Shown: positions 11,004 through 34,941, counted from the first letter of the stretch. The stretch: DNA of 64,000 nt from Diadophis punctatus similis (GCA_023053685.1 JALIGW010000026.1:2634742-2698741); one strand, 5' to 3'. The notes: a model not told the origin generated them from the sequence alone. Program-made: numbers and translations.

Positions 11004-11085
11004 GGTGATGGCGAACCTTTTAGAGGCCGAGGGCCCAAACTGCAACCCAAATCCCACTTATTTATCGCAAAGTGCCAAAGGGCTA
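11004..11085 (+). mobile_element. hAT-like fragment 5' of TTF1 coding exon 1
   Basis: The fragment ggtgatggcgaaccttttag is the end of the element present in full at 44407-44803. It ends about 65 bp before the TTF1 acceptor. Confidence 0.6.
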
Positions 11086-11151
11086 CTTGTAATTTATTTT
11101 TTTAACAGTCTGTGAGTTTTAACCTACCTCTCTCCTTGCTTTTTAAAGAGA

Positions 11152-23525
<12,374 letters not shown>

Positions 23526-23849
23526 GTTTCTACCCGGTTCCTTAACAAACGATGGGAAGCAGGAGACAGGAAACTTTTATTTTTTTAGAGAGGAAAATAA
23601 TATATAAATCTACTTGGCCTTTTTTGTGGCGGCGGCTGCTGCTGCTACTTCGGTGTGTTTGAAGAACGTTGGTTTCTACAGGAGATGAAAACTCTTATTT
23701 TATTTTTTGGCTCATGGTAGATTCTCCATTGCTGGCAAATGGATTTGCAACATATGGTGCATCCCAAAAAAAGAGAGGGGGTGTTTAGGAAACCCCCAAA
23801 GGGACCCTCGAGCAGATAGATATTCAGTCATTGGAATGACCCAGCTCCC

Positions 23850-24205
23850 CAAATACGACCAACCCTCTGAAGTTAACTCAAAGATTCTTTTATTAGAAGC
23901 TCCGGCAAAAATTTTCTCTCTCACCGCAGGCTAACAAGTCCATCCATCCGGAAGATGAATAGTTGTCTGCCACACCTATTCATCTCCGCCCCCTGCCTTT
24001 TATCCCCAGAGCTAGGGTGGGGCTTCGCTAGCAGCGGTGGCTCTTCCGTCCCAAGGACCGGCCCATAGATTTCCACTGCTCTCCTCTCCTCTGCCTTCTG
24101 TGCGTCAGGCACTGGACCCAGCTGTTCCTCCTCTTCCTCATCAGCTACCTCCAGACCTGGTGGCTGTTGACTCTCCATCTGAGGGCTGACGGACGGCCCA
24201 GGCTC
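23850..24205 (-). mobile_element. Candidate LTR fragment
   Basis: On the minus strand: a ggggataaaaggcaggggg TATA-like box, a leader and an aataaaagaatctttgag poly(A)-like end. The 95-codon open frame inside lacks known domains. It runs into a (TC)n tract and the assembly gap. Confidence 0.35.
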
Positions 24206-24353
24206 CATCTCTGTCTCTCTCTCTGTCTATCTCGCTCTCGCTCTCTCTGTCTGTCTGTCTGTCTCTCTCTCTCTGTCTCTCTCTGTCTCTCTCTCTCTCT
24301 CTGTCTCTCTCTCTCTCTCTGTCTCTCTCTCTGTCTCTCTCTCTCTCTCTGTC
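24204..24353 (+). repeat. (TC)n/(TCTG)n tract ending in the assembly gap
   Basis: Low-complexity pyrimidine sequence that probably caused the gap. Confidence 0.95.
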
Positions 24354-24453
24354 NNNNNNNNNNNNNNNNNNNNNNNNNNNNNNNNNNNNNNNNNNNNNNN
24401 NNNNNNNNNNNNNNNNNNNNNNNNNNNNNNNNNNNNNNNNNNNNNNNNNNNNN
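24354..24453. other. Assembly gap (100 N)
   Basis: Exactly 100 Ns interrupt a (TC)n tract. This is a conventional unknown-size gap. Order and orientation of everything to its right relative to TTF1 depends on scaffolding. Confidence 0.99.
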
Positions 24454-24543
24454 CCTGGCTCCTCCTGTCATTATTCGTTCTTGTCATTCTCGAGGTTAGA
24501 TTGGAGATTATACCATTTAGGCTTTTCGGCCCGCCACCTCTGG

Positions 24544-24583
<40 letters not shown>

Positions 24584-24804
24584 AAGAGAGAGGATTGAAG
24601 GCTGCATTCTTCGCACGGCCCCCAGTCAATTTGGGACGTCGCTCAGCCTAATTCTGCTTCATTTAAACTTCATCAACTTTTGCAATCAAGTGGAAAGATC
24701 TTGAAATAGGTTTCCCTGGTTTTTCCTTTTTTGTGAGTTAATTTATTCTGGGGTGTTTTTTTTCCTCCCCTTTCTCTTTTGCCCCCCTCCTCATTCCACC
24801 CTTT

Positions 24805-24806
<2 letters not shown>

Positions 24807-24894
<88 letters not shown>

Positions 24895-25107
24895 CTTCTT
24901 TCTCCCTCCTTCCCTCTCTCCTTCTCTCTTTCTCTCCCTCCCCCTCTCCTTCTCTCTCTCTCCCTCCCTTCTCTCTCTCTCCCTCCTTCTCTCTCTCTCC
25001 CTTCTTTCTCCCTCCTTCTCTCTCTCTCCCTCCTTCTCTCTCTCTCTCCTTCTTTCTCCCTCCCTCTCTCCTTCTCTTTCTCTCCCTCCACCCCTCTCTC
25101 TCTCCCT

Positions 25108-25165
<58 letters not shown>
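24807..25165 (+). repeat. (TC)n and CTC/TTCT polypyrimidine tract
   Basis: About 360 bp, with pure (TC)n at both ends. Confidence 0.97.
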
Positions 25166-25174
<9 letters not shown>

Positions 25175-25199
25175 CTTTCCGTCCTTCGCTCCCTCCTGA

Positions 25200-25615
25200 T
25201 TATCTTTCTAATTCATCGCTGTCGTCTACCCCTTTTCGATCTCTTCCCCCTGATGTCAAAAAATGAGATTACAGTATTTAAATGACTATGATAATCAATG
25301 CAGGGACCTGGAGCCAAGATTGAGGTTAATTTTTCTTAGCAGAACAAAGAAGCGTGATACCGGTGGGAAATGTAGGAAGCGCAATTTGTATTTGGGAAAT
25401 CTCGGCTCGCTGCTAACTGGATTGTCGACAACTTGTGGGTTGCGTGCGTTGGGTGCAGTTTGTGTGTTTTCTATTCAGCTGGACGGACCCTCCCGGGGGG
25501 GGAGAGCAAAAATGTAATTTGGAGCCGATAAACAGCTAACGGTCTTCGATCAGCAATTTTAATAGGCAAAGAAGTCACTCACATGCCATAATAAATGATG
25601 ATAGGATGGAGTAGG
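25200..25615. other. Non-repetitive intergenic stretch
   Basis: No repeat family or gene recognised; contains atgataatcaatgcaggg and aggttaatttttct ATTA-type sites. Confidence 0.4.
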
Positions 25616-25617
25616 CC

Positions 25618-25911
25618 CGGCTCGCCGTAGTCCTCGACGTACAGCCACAATTGAGCCCGAAAGTTCCGTCACTAAGCGGGACGGTGGCTCAGCGAGTTTC
25701 AACCCATTTGACGACCTTCCTTGCCACCGTTGTTATAAGTGAATCACGCAGGTCGTTAGGTGAGGAACACGGTTGTTAAGTGAATTCGGCTTCCCCGTTG
25801 ACTTTGCTCATCAGACGGTCACGAAACGTGACCGCAGGATATTGTGACCGTCATAAATATGAGTCAGCTGCCAAGTGTCTGAATTTTGATCACATGGCTG
25901 TGATCCATCTG
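25618..25911 (+). mobile_element. MITE, CAGGTAGTCCTCGACTTA family, decayed
   Basis: Recognised by agtcctcgacgtacagccac, gttgttaagtgaattcggct and gaccgtcataaatatgagtc. Its end is lost at the LINE junction. Confidence 0.7.
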
Positions 25912-26865
25912 TTAAACTACTGAAGTTTGCAGATGATACAACAGTGATTGGTCTCATTCGAGATAACGATGAATCCGCATACAGACGGGAGGTTGAACAA
26001 CTAGCCTCGTGGTGCGACCGGAACAATCCGGAACTGAACACACTCAAAACCGTAGAAATGGTGGTGGATTTTAGGAGAAAACCTCCTATACTACCACCTC
26101 TTACAATACTAGACAACACAGTATCAACAGTAGAGACCTTCAAATTTCTAGGTTCTATCATATCTCAAGACCTAAAATGGTCACCTAACATAAAAAAGGT
26201 CATCAAAAAAGCTCAACAAAGAATGTTCTTTCTGCGCCAACTCAGGAAGCTCAAACTGCCCAAGGAGCTGCTGATACAGTTCTACAAGAGGAATTATTGA
26301 GTCTGTCATCTGCACCTCTATAACTGTCTGGTTCGGTTCTGCAACCCAACAAGAGAGACACGGACTTCAGAGGATAATCAGAACTGCAGAAAAAACAATT
26401 GCTACCAACCTGCCTTCCATTGAGGACCTGTATACTGCACAAGTCAAAAAGAGGGCCGTGAAAATATTTACTGACCCCTCGCATCTTGGACATAAATTTT
26501 TTCAACTCCTATCCTCAAAACCACGCTTTAGGGCACTGCACACCAAGACAACTAGACACAAGAACAGTTTTTTCCTGAACGCCATCACTCTGCTAAACAA
26601 ATAATTCCCTCACCACTGTCAAACTATTCACTAGGCTGCATTACTATTAGTCTTCTCATTGTTCCTATCACCCATCTCCTCCCACTTATGACTGTATGAC
26701 TGTAACTTATATTAATATTGTTTCCTGATTGCTTATTTGTACCCTATGATAATCCTTAAGTGTTGTACCTCATGATTCTTGACAAACGTATCTTTTCTTT
26801 TATGTACACTGAGAGCATATGCACCAAAGACAAATTCCTTGTGTGTCCAATCACACTTGGCCAAT
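25912..26865 (+). mobile_element. CR1/L2-type LINE, reverse-transcriptase 3' part
   Basis: A 5'-truncated non-LTR retrotransposon. KFADDTTVIGLI is the RT catalytic motif (FADD form). A frame of about 118 codons is open from 25944 (EQLASWCDRNNPELN, FKFLGSIISQDLKWS, QQRMFFLRQLRKLKL). It then breaks, with RT C-terminal and 3' UTR sequence following. Ends cacttggccaataaagaatt and flows into (ATTCT)n. Inactive. Confidence 0.85.
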
Positions 26866-27365
26866 AAAGAATTCTATTCTATTCTATTCTATTCTATTCT
26901 ATTCTATTCTATTCTATTCTATTCTATTCTATTCTATTCTATTCTATTCTATTCTACTCTACTCTACTCTACTCTACTCTATTCTATTCTATATTCCTAT
27001 TCCTATTCTATTCTATTCTATTCTATTCTATTCTATTCTATATTCCTATTCCTATTCTATTCTATTCTATTCTATTCTATTCTATTCTATTCTATTCTAT
27101 ATTCCTATTCTATTCTATTCTATTCTATTCTATTCTATTCTATTCTATTCTATTCTATTCTATTCTATTCTATTCTATATTCCTATTCTATTCTATTCTA
27201 TTCTATTCTATTCTATTCTATTCTATTCTATTCTATTCTATTCTATTCTATTCTATTCTATTCTATTCTATTCTATTCCATTCCATTCCATTCCATTCTA
27301 TTCTATTCTATTCTATTCTATTCTATTCTATTCTATTCTATTCCATTCCATTCCATTCTATTCTA
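26866..27365 (+). repeat. (ATTCT)n array
   Basis: About 500 bp, with (ACTCT), ATTCC and tatattccta interruptions. It is the tail of the LINE to its left. A MITE fragment follows at 27366-27470. Confidence 0.98.
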
Positions 27366-27479
27366 TGACTGTAATGGCCGTAAGTGTGAAAAGCAGTCAT
27401 AAGTCACTTCAGTGCCGTTACAACTTTGAAAGTCACTAAATGAACCGCTGTAAGTCGCGAATTTGCGTGTATATTATTA

Positions 27480-28100
27480 TGTAAAAGAAAAAAGTTGAGG
27501 CTGTATGTTGTTATCTTATTCTATTGGGCTAAAAAGAGTTAGAAGTCAATGCTTTTCCTTTTTCCCTTTCTACTCAACACATTTTCCCCTTCCCGTTTTC
27601 CTCCCCTACTCTGTGTTTTTCTTGGTATTTTGATAAACTAATTAAAAAAAATTGGAACCTGGGGAAGGATTGCATCTTCTGACCTATTTTATTCAAATTT
27701 GCATCAGCCCACTGGAGTTGGGGATCCATAATTTTCATAAATTAAATCAAGTAAATAATGCTGTAATGCTCCAGTGAATTATTCAAACCTTCCTTTCTTT
27801 TGTCCATTAGAAATTACCCTTTGGTAATAGTTTTCAAAGTTTTCCAGGGCCTATCCTTATAAGGGTGATTTTCTGAGCCAGGATATAAAGCCCATGGCTG
27901 GCAAATTCACACGAAACTGGAATCCACACGCAGGGAATTGTGTGAACTCAACTTCTGCGTTGGAAATGCGATCTTTGTAAAATGCATCCGTTCTAACTAA
28001 AGACATGGATTGGTCTTAAAAGCAACATAACGTGAATTTCTTTATCTTCATTGACTTCTGTGCAATATCCAAAATCAATACATACCAGATTTCATTGTAA
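27480..28100. other. Intergenic, nothing recognised
   Basis: A/T-rich, no gene or repeat family identified. Confidence 0.45.
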
Positions 28101-28107
28101 AAGAAGA

Positions 28108-28430
28108 TGGAGAAGGAAGGAAGGAAGGAAGGAAGGAAGGAAGGAAGGAAGGAAGGAAGGAAGGAAGGAAGGAAGGAAGGAAGGGAAGGAGGAAGGAAGG
28201 AAGGAAGGGAGGGAGGGGTGGAGGAGGAAAAGAAAGAAAGAAAGAAAGAAAGAAGGAGGAGGAGGAGGAGGAGGAAGAAGAAGAAGAAAAAGAAGAAGAA
28301 GAAGAAGAAGAAGAAGAAGAAGAAGAAGAAGAAGAAGAAGAAGAAGAAGAAGAAGAAGAAGAAGAAGAAGAAGAAGAAGAAGAAGAAGAAGAAGAAGAAG
28401 AAGAAGAAGAAGAAGAAGAAGAAGAAGACT
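28108..28430 (+). repeat. (GGAA)n then (GAA)n array
   Basis: Pure purine on plus, about 320 bp: (GGAA)n 28114-28215, then GAAA/GGA, then (GAA)n to 28430. It forms the (TTC)n tail of the minus-strand LINE to its right. Confidence 0.97.
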
Positions 28431-28740
28431 TTATTCTTTATTGGCCAAGTGTGATTGGACACACAAGGAATTTGTCTTTGGTGTATATGCTCTCAGTGTA
28501 CATAAGGAGAATAAAATACATTCATCAAGAATAAAAAGATACAACACTTAGTGATAGTCAAGGTTACTAATCTATCGAATCGTACTAGGAAACAAGTAAA
28601 AACAATATAAATTGAAAGATGCAAGCAACATTGTTATAGTCATAAATGGAAAGAGATAGATACTAGTAAGGAAGAGAAGAATAATAGTAATATAGTCTTA
28701 GTAAATCATTTGACAGTGTTGTGGGAATTAGTTGTTAGTT
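28430..28740 (-). mobile_element. CR1/L2-type LINE 3' UTR, inverted
   Basis: In reverse: cttattggccaagtgtgatt and aggaatttgtctttggtgta match the 3' UTR of the copies at 4258 and 25912. Its tail is (TTC)n rather than (ATTCT)n. Confidence 0.8.
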
Positions 28741-28764
28741 TATTAGTTAGTTACTTACTTCTAA

Positions 28765-29097
28765 CTAATTCTAACTAATTAGTTAGAATTAGTTAGAAGA
28801 AGAAAGATTTCTAATTAGTTAGAATTAGTGAGAAGAAGAAAGATTTCTAATTAGTTAGAATTAGTGAGAAGAAGAAAGATTTCTAATTAGTTAGAATTAG
28901 TGAGAAGAAGAAAGATTTCTAATTAGTTAGAATTAGTGAGAAGAAGAAAGATTTCTAATTAGTTAGAATTAGTTAGAAGAAGAAAGATTTCTAATTAGTT
29001 AGAATTAGTGAGAAGAAGAAAGATTTCTAATTAGTTAGAATTAGTGAGAAGAAGAAAGATTTCTAATTAGTTAGAATTAGTTAGAAGAAGAAAGATC
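28765..29097 (+). repeat. 36-bp tandem repeat, about eight or nine units
   Basis: Unit: aattagttagaattagtgag then aagaagaaagatttct. Units differ mainly at gtgag/gttag. A/T-rich with ATTAG direct and inverted motifs. Confidence 0.92.
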
Positions 29098-29459
29098 ACC
29101 ATTATTGTCATCATCATTTATCCACACTGGGGAAATGTACACCTAACATACTTGAACCTTCCAACATTTTGCCTAAACAACGAACATTATTTGGCCAATT
29201 TCCATTACAAAAAAATTATAATTCTGTGGAAGATACCCAGATAATTTTCTAAGACCGGGGAAGAGATGCATTTCAAAATTTCTGAGCGCCTTGGGGACGC
29301 AGGCTTGGAAAATGAGACACGGAACTTGTTAACAGTTTGGGGTGAGACGGAGTCCTGTTTTAGGGACCCCCGATTTAGCTCCCCTAATTGAGATAGCAAG
29401 AAAGCATCCCAAACTCCCTGGAGGGGTGGGGGAAAGGAAAGAAGAAGGGAAAAAAAAGG

Positions 29460-29760
29460 CACCAGGATGACTTGTATAAAGGAAATCTCTTTGTGTTAAG
29501 GACTGTTTGTTTTATTACCGCAACTCGCCTGGTTTAATCATGTTCTTTGTGGCAGGCTGGCTTTCGGCTAATATTGACTTGCTGGAGGGAAATTAAAACA
29601 CCATTAAGAGAGGTGTACAGTAGCTGCTTCTCTCGCCAACGAACCTCGTCCTTAATTGGTTTTGTCGGATATCACTTAAAACTCCCAGGAAGCAATTGAG
29701 GGGGACAACGAAAGAAGACAAGGCAATCGGTGTTGTGGGGGGATGTCATACACCCTCCCT
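29460..29760. promoter_or_regulatory. Candidate conserved non-coding element
   Basis: Repeat-free, non-coding, with ATTA/TTAAT-type sites (ctggtttaatcatgttc, ggctaatattgac, aacaccattaagag, gtccttaattggtttt). Called from composition and motif density only. Confidence 0.35.
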
Positions 29761-30284
29761 ACTTCCCCTTCCACCCCCCAATTAAACAAGCAAGGCAATA
29801 AAACAGATTTTTTTCAGAGTTGGGAAAGAGGGCCACACCGCCTTTAAGAAGGAAATTTTTTTTTTAAAGGAATTAATAGCCAGGATGAGTTGAAACACCC
29901 CAGACGTCAAATCAGCATATGGCTACATTAAAAAAAAAAGGAGGGGGGGGTTTATTGTAACCGATTAATTATATTTTATGTCAACAGCTGCTCTCTTTAA
30001 TGGTGAGAGTTTTTCCACCCTTTTCTGGTGCGGTCGCGTCCCTTTTTTTTCTCCCTAGGGCTCTTTCCAAAATTTTGAGGAGGGGGTGATTAAAAGGAAC
30101 AACTGAGAGGGAGGTGGGGGAATTCATCATTTTCAAAGTAGCTGGTCCCCCCCCTTCTGTCAAGTCAGTGCTGGGTTTCCTACTTTTATAAAAACGTGCC
30201 TTGTGTTCGAAACACGACGCGGAATTTCCCGGAGCACAGGAGTCTATTCCGACTTTCTTGAGATATGACTTATTTTAATTGAAT

Positions 30285-30535
30285 TGAATTAAAAGTTCTT
30301 ATAGGCCGCCCAATCCCGCAGGACTCAGGGCGGCGTACAGCATGAATAAGAACGGTACGATATATAAAAAACAGTTTAAAAAAATAACAAATAAAAAACA
30401 CAACATATTTTTTTTTAAAAAGCAACAAAAACCATTCATCCAGGAGGAATCCGATTTTCTTCACCCCGCCTGCCGGAAGAGCCATGTCTTTACGGCTTTG
30501 CGGAAGGCCAGAAGAGTGGGGATAATCTATGGGAC
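30285..30535 (-). mobile_element. L2-type LINE 3' end, inverted
   Basis: Blocks ggccgcccaatcccgcagga and ttcggaaggcca-like sequence as at 17815-18330. Followed by a (GTT)n run at 30540-30590. Confidence 0.7.
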
Positions 30536-30540
30536 TAAAG

Positions 30541-30590
<50 letters not shown>

Positions 30591-30674
30591 ATTTTTCTGT
30601 GTCAGTGTTTCCACACCTCACAATATCCCTCCTTGCTATCCAAAATCTCTTGGAATTGGAGTAGGATGGCAACA

Positions 30675-30770
30675 TCTTCAAATGTTGTACGCCGCCCTGA
30701 GTCCCCAGGGAGTTGGGCGGCATACAAGAATCCTAAATAAAAATAAAAATAAAAAAATAAAATGGCAAGC
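30675..30770 (+). mobile_element. L2-type LINE 3' tail
   Basis: gtacgccgccctgagtcccc and an aaataaaaat tail. Confidence 0.65.
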
Positions 30771-30802
30771 GACAAGAAAAAGGCAAGAAAGAACTTTTAG
30801 AA

Positions 30803-31031
30803 CAGGGGTCAGCAACCTTAAACACTCCAAGAGCCATCTGAATCAGCTTCCCACAGAAAAGAAAACATCGGGAGTCACAAAACCTACCGGGGAATCGAAA
30901 AGCTCAATAAATCGCGTGCCGGCGGGTGTCGCACATTGGCGGCTGTGACACATATTTTGAGCGACAGGGAGCTGCAGCAGAGGGATGAAAGAGCCACATG
31001 CGGCTCCAGAGCTGCGGGTTGCCGACCCCTG
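30803..31031 (-). mobile_element. Non-autonomous hAT element
   Basis: Ends caggggtcagcaacc and ggttgccgacccctg are inverted. Flanks ttttagaa / gtttagag resemble a decayed 8-bp target duplication. Related to 46127-46467. Confidence 0.8.
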
Positions 31032-31204
31032 GTTTAGAGAAAAGATGAAAACTTCTGCAGAAGTTGGAAAAGAGACATAGAAAATATCATTAAAGGATAT
31101 TAGAATTTTGAAAGCCTGAGAGGGATGCCTTCTTCACCCTCTTATGCCTAAGAGAATCAAGGTAGGGCGATCGTGAGTTTCTTTCTCACCCTTTCCTGCA
31201 CTAA

Positions 31205-31410
31205 GCTGACACTGATCCGCAGGTCAGCGGTTCAAATCTCACCAGGCTCAAGGTCGACTCAGCCTTCCATCCTTCCGAGGTAGGTAAAATGAGGACCCAG
31301 ATTGTTGGGGGCAATATAAAATATATACATTGCTTAACGGTGTAAACCGCTTAGAGAGTGCTTGCACTGTGAGGCGGTATATAAATCTCACAAAATAAAT
31401 AAATAAATAC
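31205..31410 (+). mobile_element. Sauria-type tRNA SINE
   Basis: A tRNA B-box-like gcggttcaaatctcac, then ccttccatccttccgaggta, aaaatgaggacccagattgt, and a gaggcggtatataaatc end with an AAATA tail. Confidence 0.8.
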
Positions 31411-31659
31411 ATAGATAGCCAGTTTTCTACTACTCCTTCATGGCGATCTCTGCACTTTTCTACACAACTGCAGATTGAAAATCTGAGTAACTTATAGAGG
31501 GGGTGTGCTAAGGCTTTGTAGCTAGCAGACCCTTGACCCGAGTACAACGTTGAAGCTCGCCGCTCAGCCTTTGAACCCGCAGCATCTGCCGAAAGACGCA
31601 TTTCTCCGCAGCCAGCCTGGTTTTCATAGGCAGCAGCCCTCCCCACCATCAGCTCCAGA

Positions 31660-31960
31660 GGTTAGGCTGGACTTTACCTGTAATTACTGGGTAAAATCAA
31701 CTTCTTAATAGGATTATGCCAGGGCGGCGCAGTGTATTAAATGTAAAAAAATCAGCCATAATTCACCCACGCGGTCTTGCCGGTGGGGAAAACGGGAGGT
31801 ACTTCAGCTCCCCGAGTTTAAATGCAGGCAGGGAAGGCCAGCCACATGCAAAATAGCATCCTTAAAGCACCGCCGTAGATTTTTGCATTATTGTTTTAGC
31901 ATTTAATGACTGGGGAAGCAATAAATTGAACCACAGGGGAAGCTACGATGTTTTCCATGC
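31660..31960. promoter_or_regulatory. Candidate conserved non-coding element
   Basis: Repeat-free with cctgtaattactggg, cttcttaataggatt, cagccataattcaccc, tgcattattgttttagc and catttaatgactgg. No coding potential. Inferred only. Confidence 0.35.
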
Positions 31961-32339
31961 TTGTTTTGCAACGGGGGAAATGGTTTCAACGCAAGGAAAT
32001 ATTTCTCTGCATTTAACGTGAAGCAGTTTCTTTTCTTCCTTTTCCTCCTTAAGGGGATCGGAACAGAAACCTGGGGTCTCTTCTGCCCCCAACTCATCAA
32101 GGTATATACACCTGGAAGACTTGAAGCTCGTGTATCGAAGGAGTTCTCGACTTCTGACCAGAATTGGAACCATTGCTAAGCAAGCCTTGCACCTGATTTT
32201 ATAGGACCTTTTTTTGGGATCCAAAGTTGTTATGCATATTACTTCAGTTGTTAAGTGAATCGTATAGTCGGTAAGCAAAACCAGCTTCCCCCATTGACTT
32301 TGTTTGTCAGGAGCTGGCTGGAAAGGTCGCAGGGAGCAG

Positions 32340-32880
32340 GAGAAAGGAGGAGGAGGAGGAGGAGGAGGAGGAGAAGAAGAAAGGAGGAGAAGAAAGGAGG
32401 AGGAGGAGGTTGAGAAGCAGAGGAAGACGAAGACAAAGAGAAAGAAGAGGAAGGAGGAGGAGAAAAGGAAGAAAAAGTGGAGGAGGAGGGGGGGAAGGGG
32501 AAGGGGAAGAAGAAGAAGAAGAAGAAGAAGAAGAAGAAGAAGAAGAAGAAGAAGAAGAAGAAGAAGAAGAAGAAGAAGAAGAAGAAGAAGAAGACAACGG
32601 TGGTTATGAAGGAGGAGCACAAGGAGAAGGAAGAGGAAAAAGTGGTGATGGAGGAAGAGAAGGAGAAGAAGAATGCAGTACAGATGGTGGGGGAGGAGGA
32701 GAGGGAGAAAATAGTGATGGAAGAGGAGGAGGAGGAGAAGGAGAAGGAGGAGGAGGAGGAGGAGGAGGAGGAGGAGGAGAAGAAGAAGAAGAAGAAGAAG
32801 AAGAAGAAGAAGAAGAAGAAGAAGAAGAAGAAGAAGAAGAAGAAGAAGAAGAAGAAGAAGAAGAAGAAGAAGCAGCAGCC
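32340..32880 (+). repeat. Purine (GGA/GAA)n tract
   Basis: About 540 bp nearly all A/G on plus, with two (GAA)n cores (32508-32594 and 32779-32870). Long Glu/Lys/Arg or Ser/Phe frames are artefacts. Confidence 0.97.
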
Positions 32881-33500
32881 AATATGGATGATGGAGGTGG
32901 AGGAGGCATTAAAAGAAGAAGCCAATTAATTCATTTCCTTCTTCTCGTTTGCTCAAACCTCCCTCAACGGAAGAGAAATGTTGCTCCCCATTTCTCCCAA
33001 GACCCTCTCCCCCTAACCCGGCCCATTAATTGCCACCGGCTTTTACTTCCGTGCCCCCCCCTCAACATTCCGGGATCCTCGCCCTCCACCAGCTGTTTTT
33101 GCCAGCTTGTCTTGCAAACTGAGACCCCGTTGAAATATGACAGAGGGTACCCTGAGCGGCTCCCTCTGGCCTCAGCCCCGGCGGGGGCACAGCCAGACCT
33201 TAAACACACACACACACACACACAGCCTCAGATCCTATCTGTAACCTGTCACCAAACCCCCTGCTGGTCCAGGAAGGGGCTGAGGCTGTTAGTAGCCCCG
33301 ATGTATGTCTCCTAACACTAAGCACTGTCTTTCCTGTGGGCACATTACGGTGATTTATAAACCCCATTTCTGCCGAAAACTCATAGATCAAAGCAAGGGA
33401 ACAAGGGGAGACCCTGGCTAAGCTCAGGAAAGGCTGTGGAAAGCACAGCAGAAGCACAAAAGGTTTACAAAAGGCAGCAGGGAGAGAGAAAGGAGGCATA
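32881..33500. other. Intergenic, nothing firmly recognised
   Basis: C-rich in 32940-33190, with a short (CA)n at 33205-33222. No splice-flanked frame resembling CFAP77 exon 1 was found. Confidence 0.4.
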
Positions 33501-33501
33501 C

Positions 33502-33670
33502 ATGCAGGTAGTCCCCGACTTACGGCCGCGACGGGGCCCGAAATCTATGTCGCTAAGCGAGACGGGTTGTTCCAGTTAACCGCAGTTGTTAAGCGAATCA
33601 CTGCCGGGGTTAAGTTTAGTAACCCGGTTGTTAAGTGAATCTCTGGCTTCCCCGTTGATGTGGCTTGTCG
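33502..33670 (+). mobile_element. MITE fragment, CAGGTAGTCCTCGACTTA family
   Basis: Starts caggtagtccccgacttacg, with gttgttaagcgaatcactgc and gttgttaagtgaatctctgg. Confidence 0.8.
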
Positions 33671-33879
33671 AACCCAGAAAATTACACGAACCCAGAAAAT
33701 TGGAAATTCAGACTTCAGGTTCGGTAGCCCAAAAGCAAGCATCGGATCCCGGGAACCAAGACGGACACACGGGCACGTCCATTAGGGAAACCCCCCCCCC
33801 AAAAAAAGGGTGTGGGGGGGAGCGAAATAAATCTCTCTCCACCTTCCATTTTTCCTGCCTTATTTTAGTTTTCTGGTGT

Positions 33880-34035
33880 TAGTGAGGCTTACCAGACACA
33901 TGCTACCAATTAACTGCTTCTCTTAATTTAAATGCTTCATAAGTTATCTCTTGCGCTGGCGGATTATCACTTCATAATGTGAGTTAGCATTTAAATAAAT
34001 AGTGGCGACGTTGGAAATTAAGAAGGTTTACAGTC
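33880..34035. promoter_or_regulatory. Candidate conserved non-coding element
   Basis: Contains accaattaactgcttc, tcttaatttaaatgc, ggcggattatcacttcata and gcatttaaataaatag. Repeat-free and ATTA-rich. Inferred only. Confidence 0.35.
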
Positions 34036-34329
34036 TGAGATGCTGGCTTAATGAAGGGGAATACTCGACCAGCTGAACAAGTCTTCACGGAGGGAGAGAA
34101 GATTTTCCACCCTTCCAGGAAATGGGGCTCTCTGGTGCATTTCAGCAAAGGAATTGGAATTGCAAGAAGGAGCAGGCTGGCCCACAAAGAAATAAGAATA
34201 TCTTAGAAAACCAGACCCTTCCCTAACTAACCAACAAACATTGAATTTTTCTTTCAATGGAACTGCTTTCTTCTGGAAGTTGTGGGTGCTCCCATCACTG
34301 GAGGTTTTCAAGAAGAGAACTGGACATCC

Positions 34330-34730
34330 ATTTAGACTGGAGGCTAAAACATACGAAGAACGGTTGCAGCAACTGGGTATGTCTAGTTTAATGAAAAGAA
34401 GGACCAGGGGAGACATGATAGCAGTGTTCCAATATCTCAGGGGTTGCCACAAAGAAGAGGGAGTCAAGCTATTCTCCAAAGCACCTGAGGGTAGAACAAG
34501 AAGCAACGGGTGGAAACTAAACAAGGAGAGAAGCAACTTAGAACTAAGGAGAAATTTCCTGACAGGGAGAACAATTAATCCGTGGAACGACTTGCCTCCA
34601 GAAGTTGTGAATGCTCCAACACTGGAAGTTTTTAAGAAGATGTTGGATAACCATTTGTCTGAAGTGGTGTAGGTTTTCCTGCCTAGGCAGGGGGTTGGAC
34701 TAGAAGACCTCCAAGGTCCCTTCCAACTCT
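34330..34730 (+). mobile_element. CR1 LINE 3' end
   Basis: Blocks from gaagaacggttgcagcaact to gggggttggactagaagacc, running into (ATTCT)n. Non-coding remnant. Confidence 0.9.
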
Positions 34731-34941
34731 TCTATTCTATTCTATTCTATTCTATTCTATTCTATTCTATTCTATTCTATTCTATTCTATTCCATTCCAT
34801 TCCATTCCATTCCATTCCATTCCATTCCATTCCATTCTATTCTATATACTCTACTCTACTCTACTCTACTCTACTCTACTCTACTCTACTCTACTCTACT
34901 CTACTCTACTCTACTCTACTCTACTCTACTCTACTCTACTA
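34731..34941 (+). repeat. (ATTCT)n, (ATTCC)n, then (CTACT)n
   Basis: Three successive pentamer blocks as a CR1 tail, then a second CR1 terminus at 34965-35030. Confidence 0.97.

Noticed and set aside
23921..24208. 95-codon minus-strand frame (MEPGPSVSPQMESQQPPG...)
   Set aside because: No known domain; the DNA looks like an LTR with TATA and poly(A) signals, so coding is unlikely.
32251..33315. Glu/Lys/Arg and Ser/Phe-rich frames of 100-300 codons
   Set aside because: Purine/pyrimidine microsatellite artefacts; no splice context or conserved domain.
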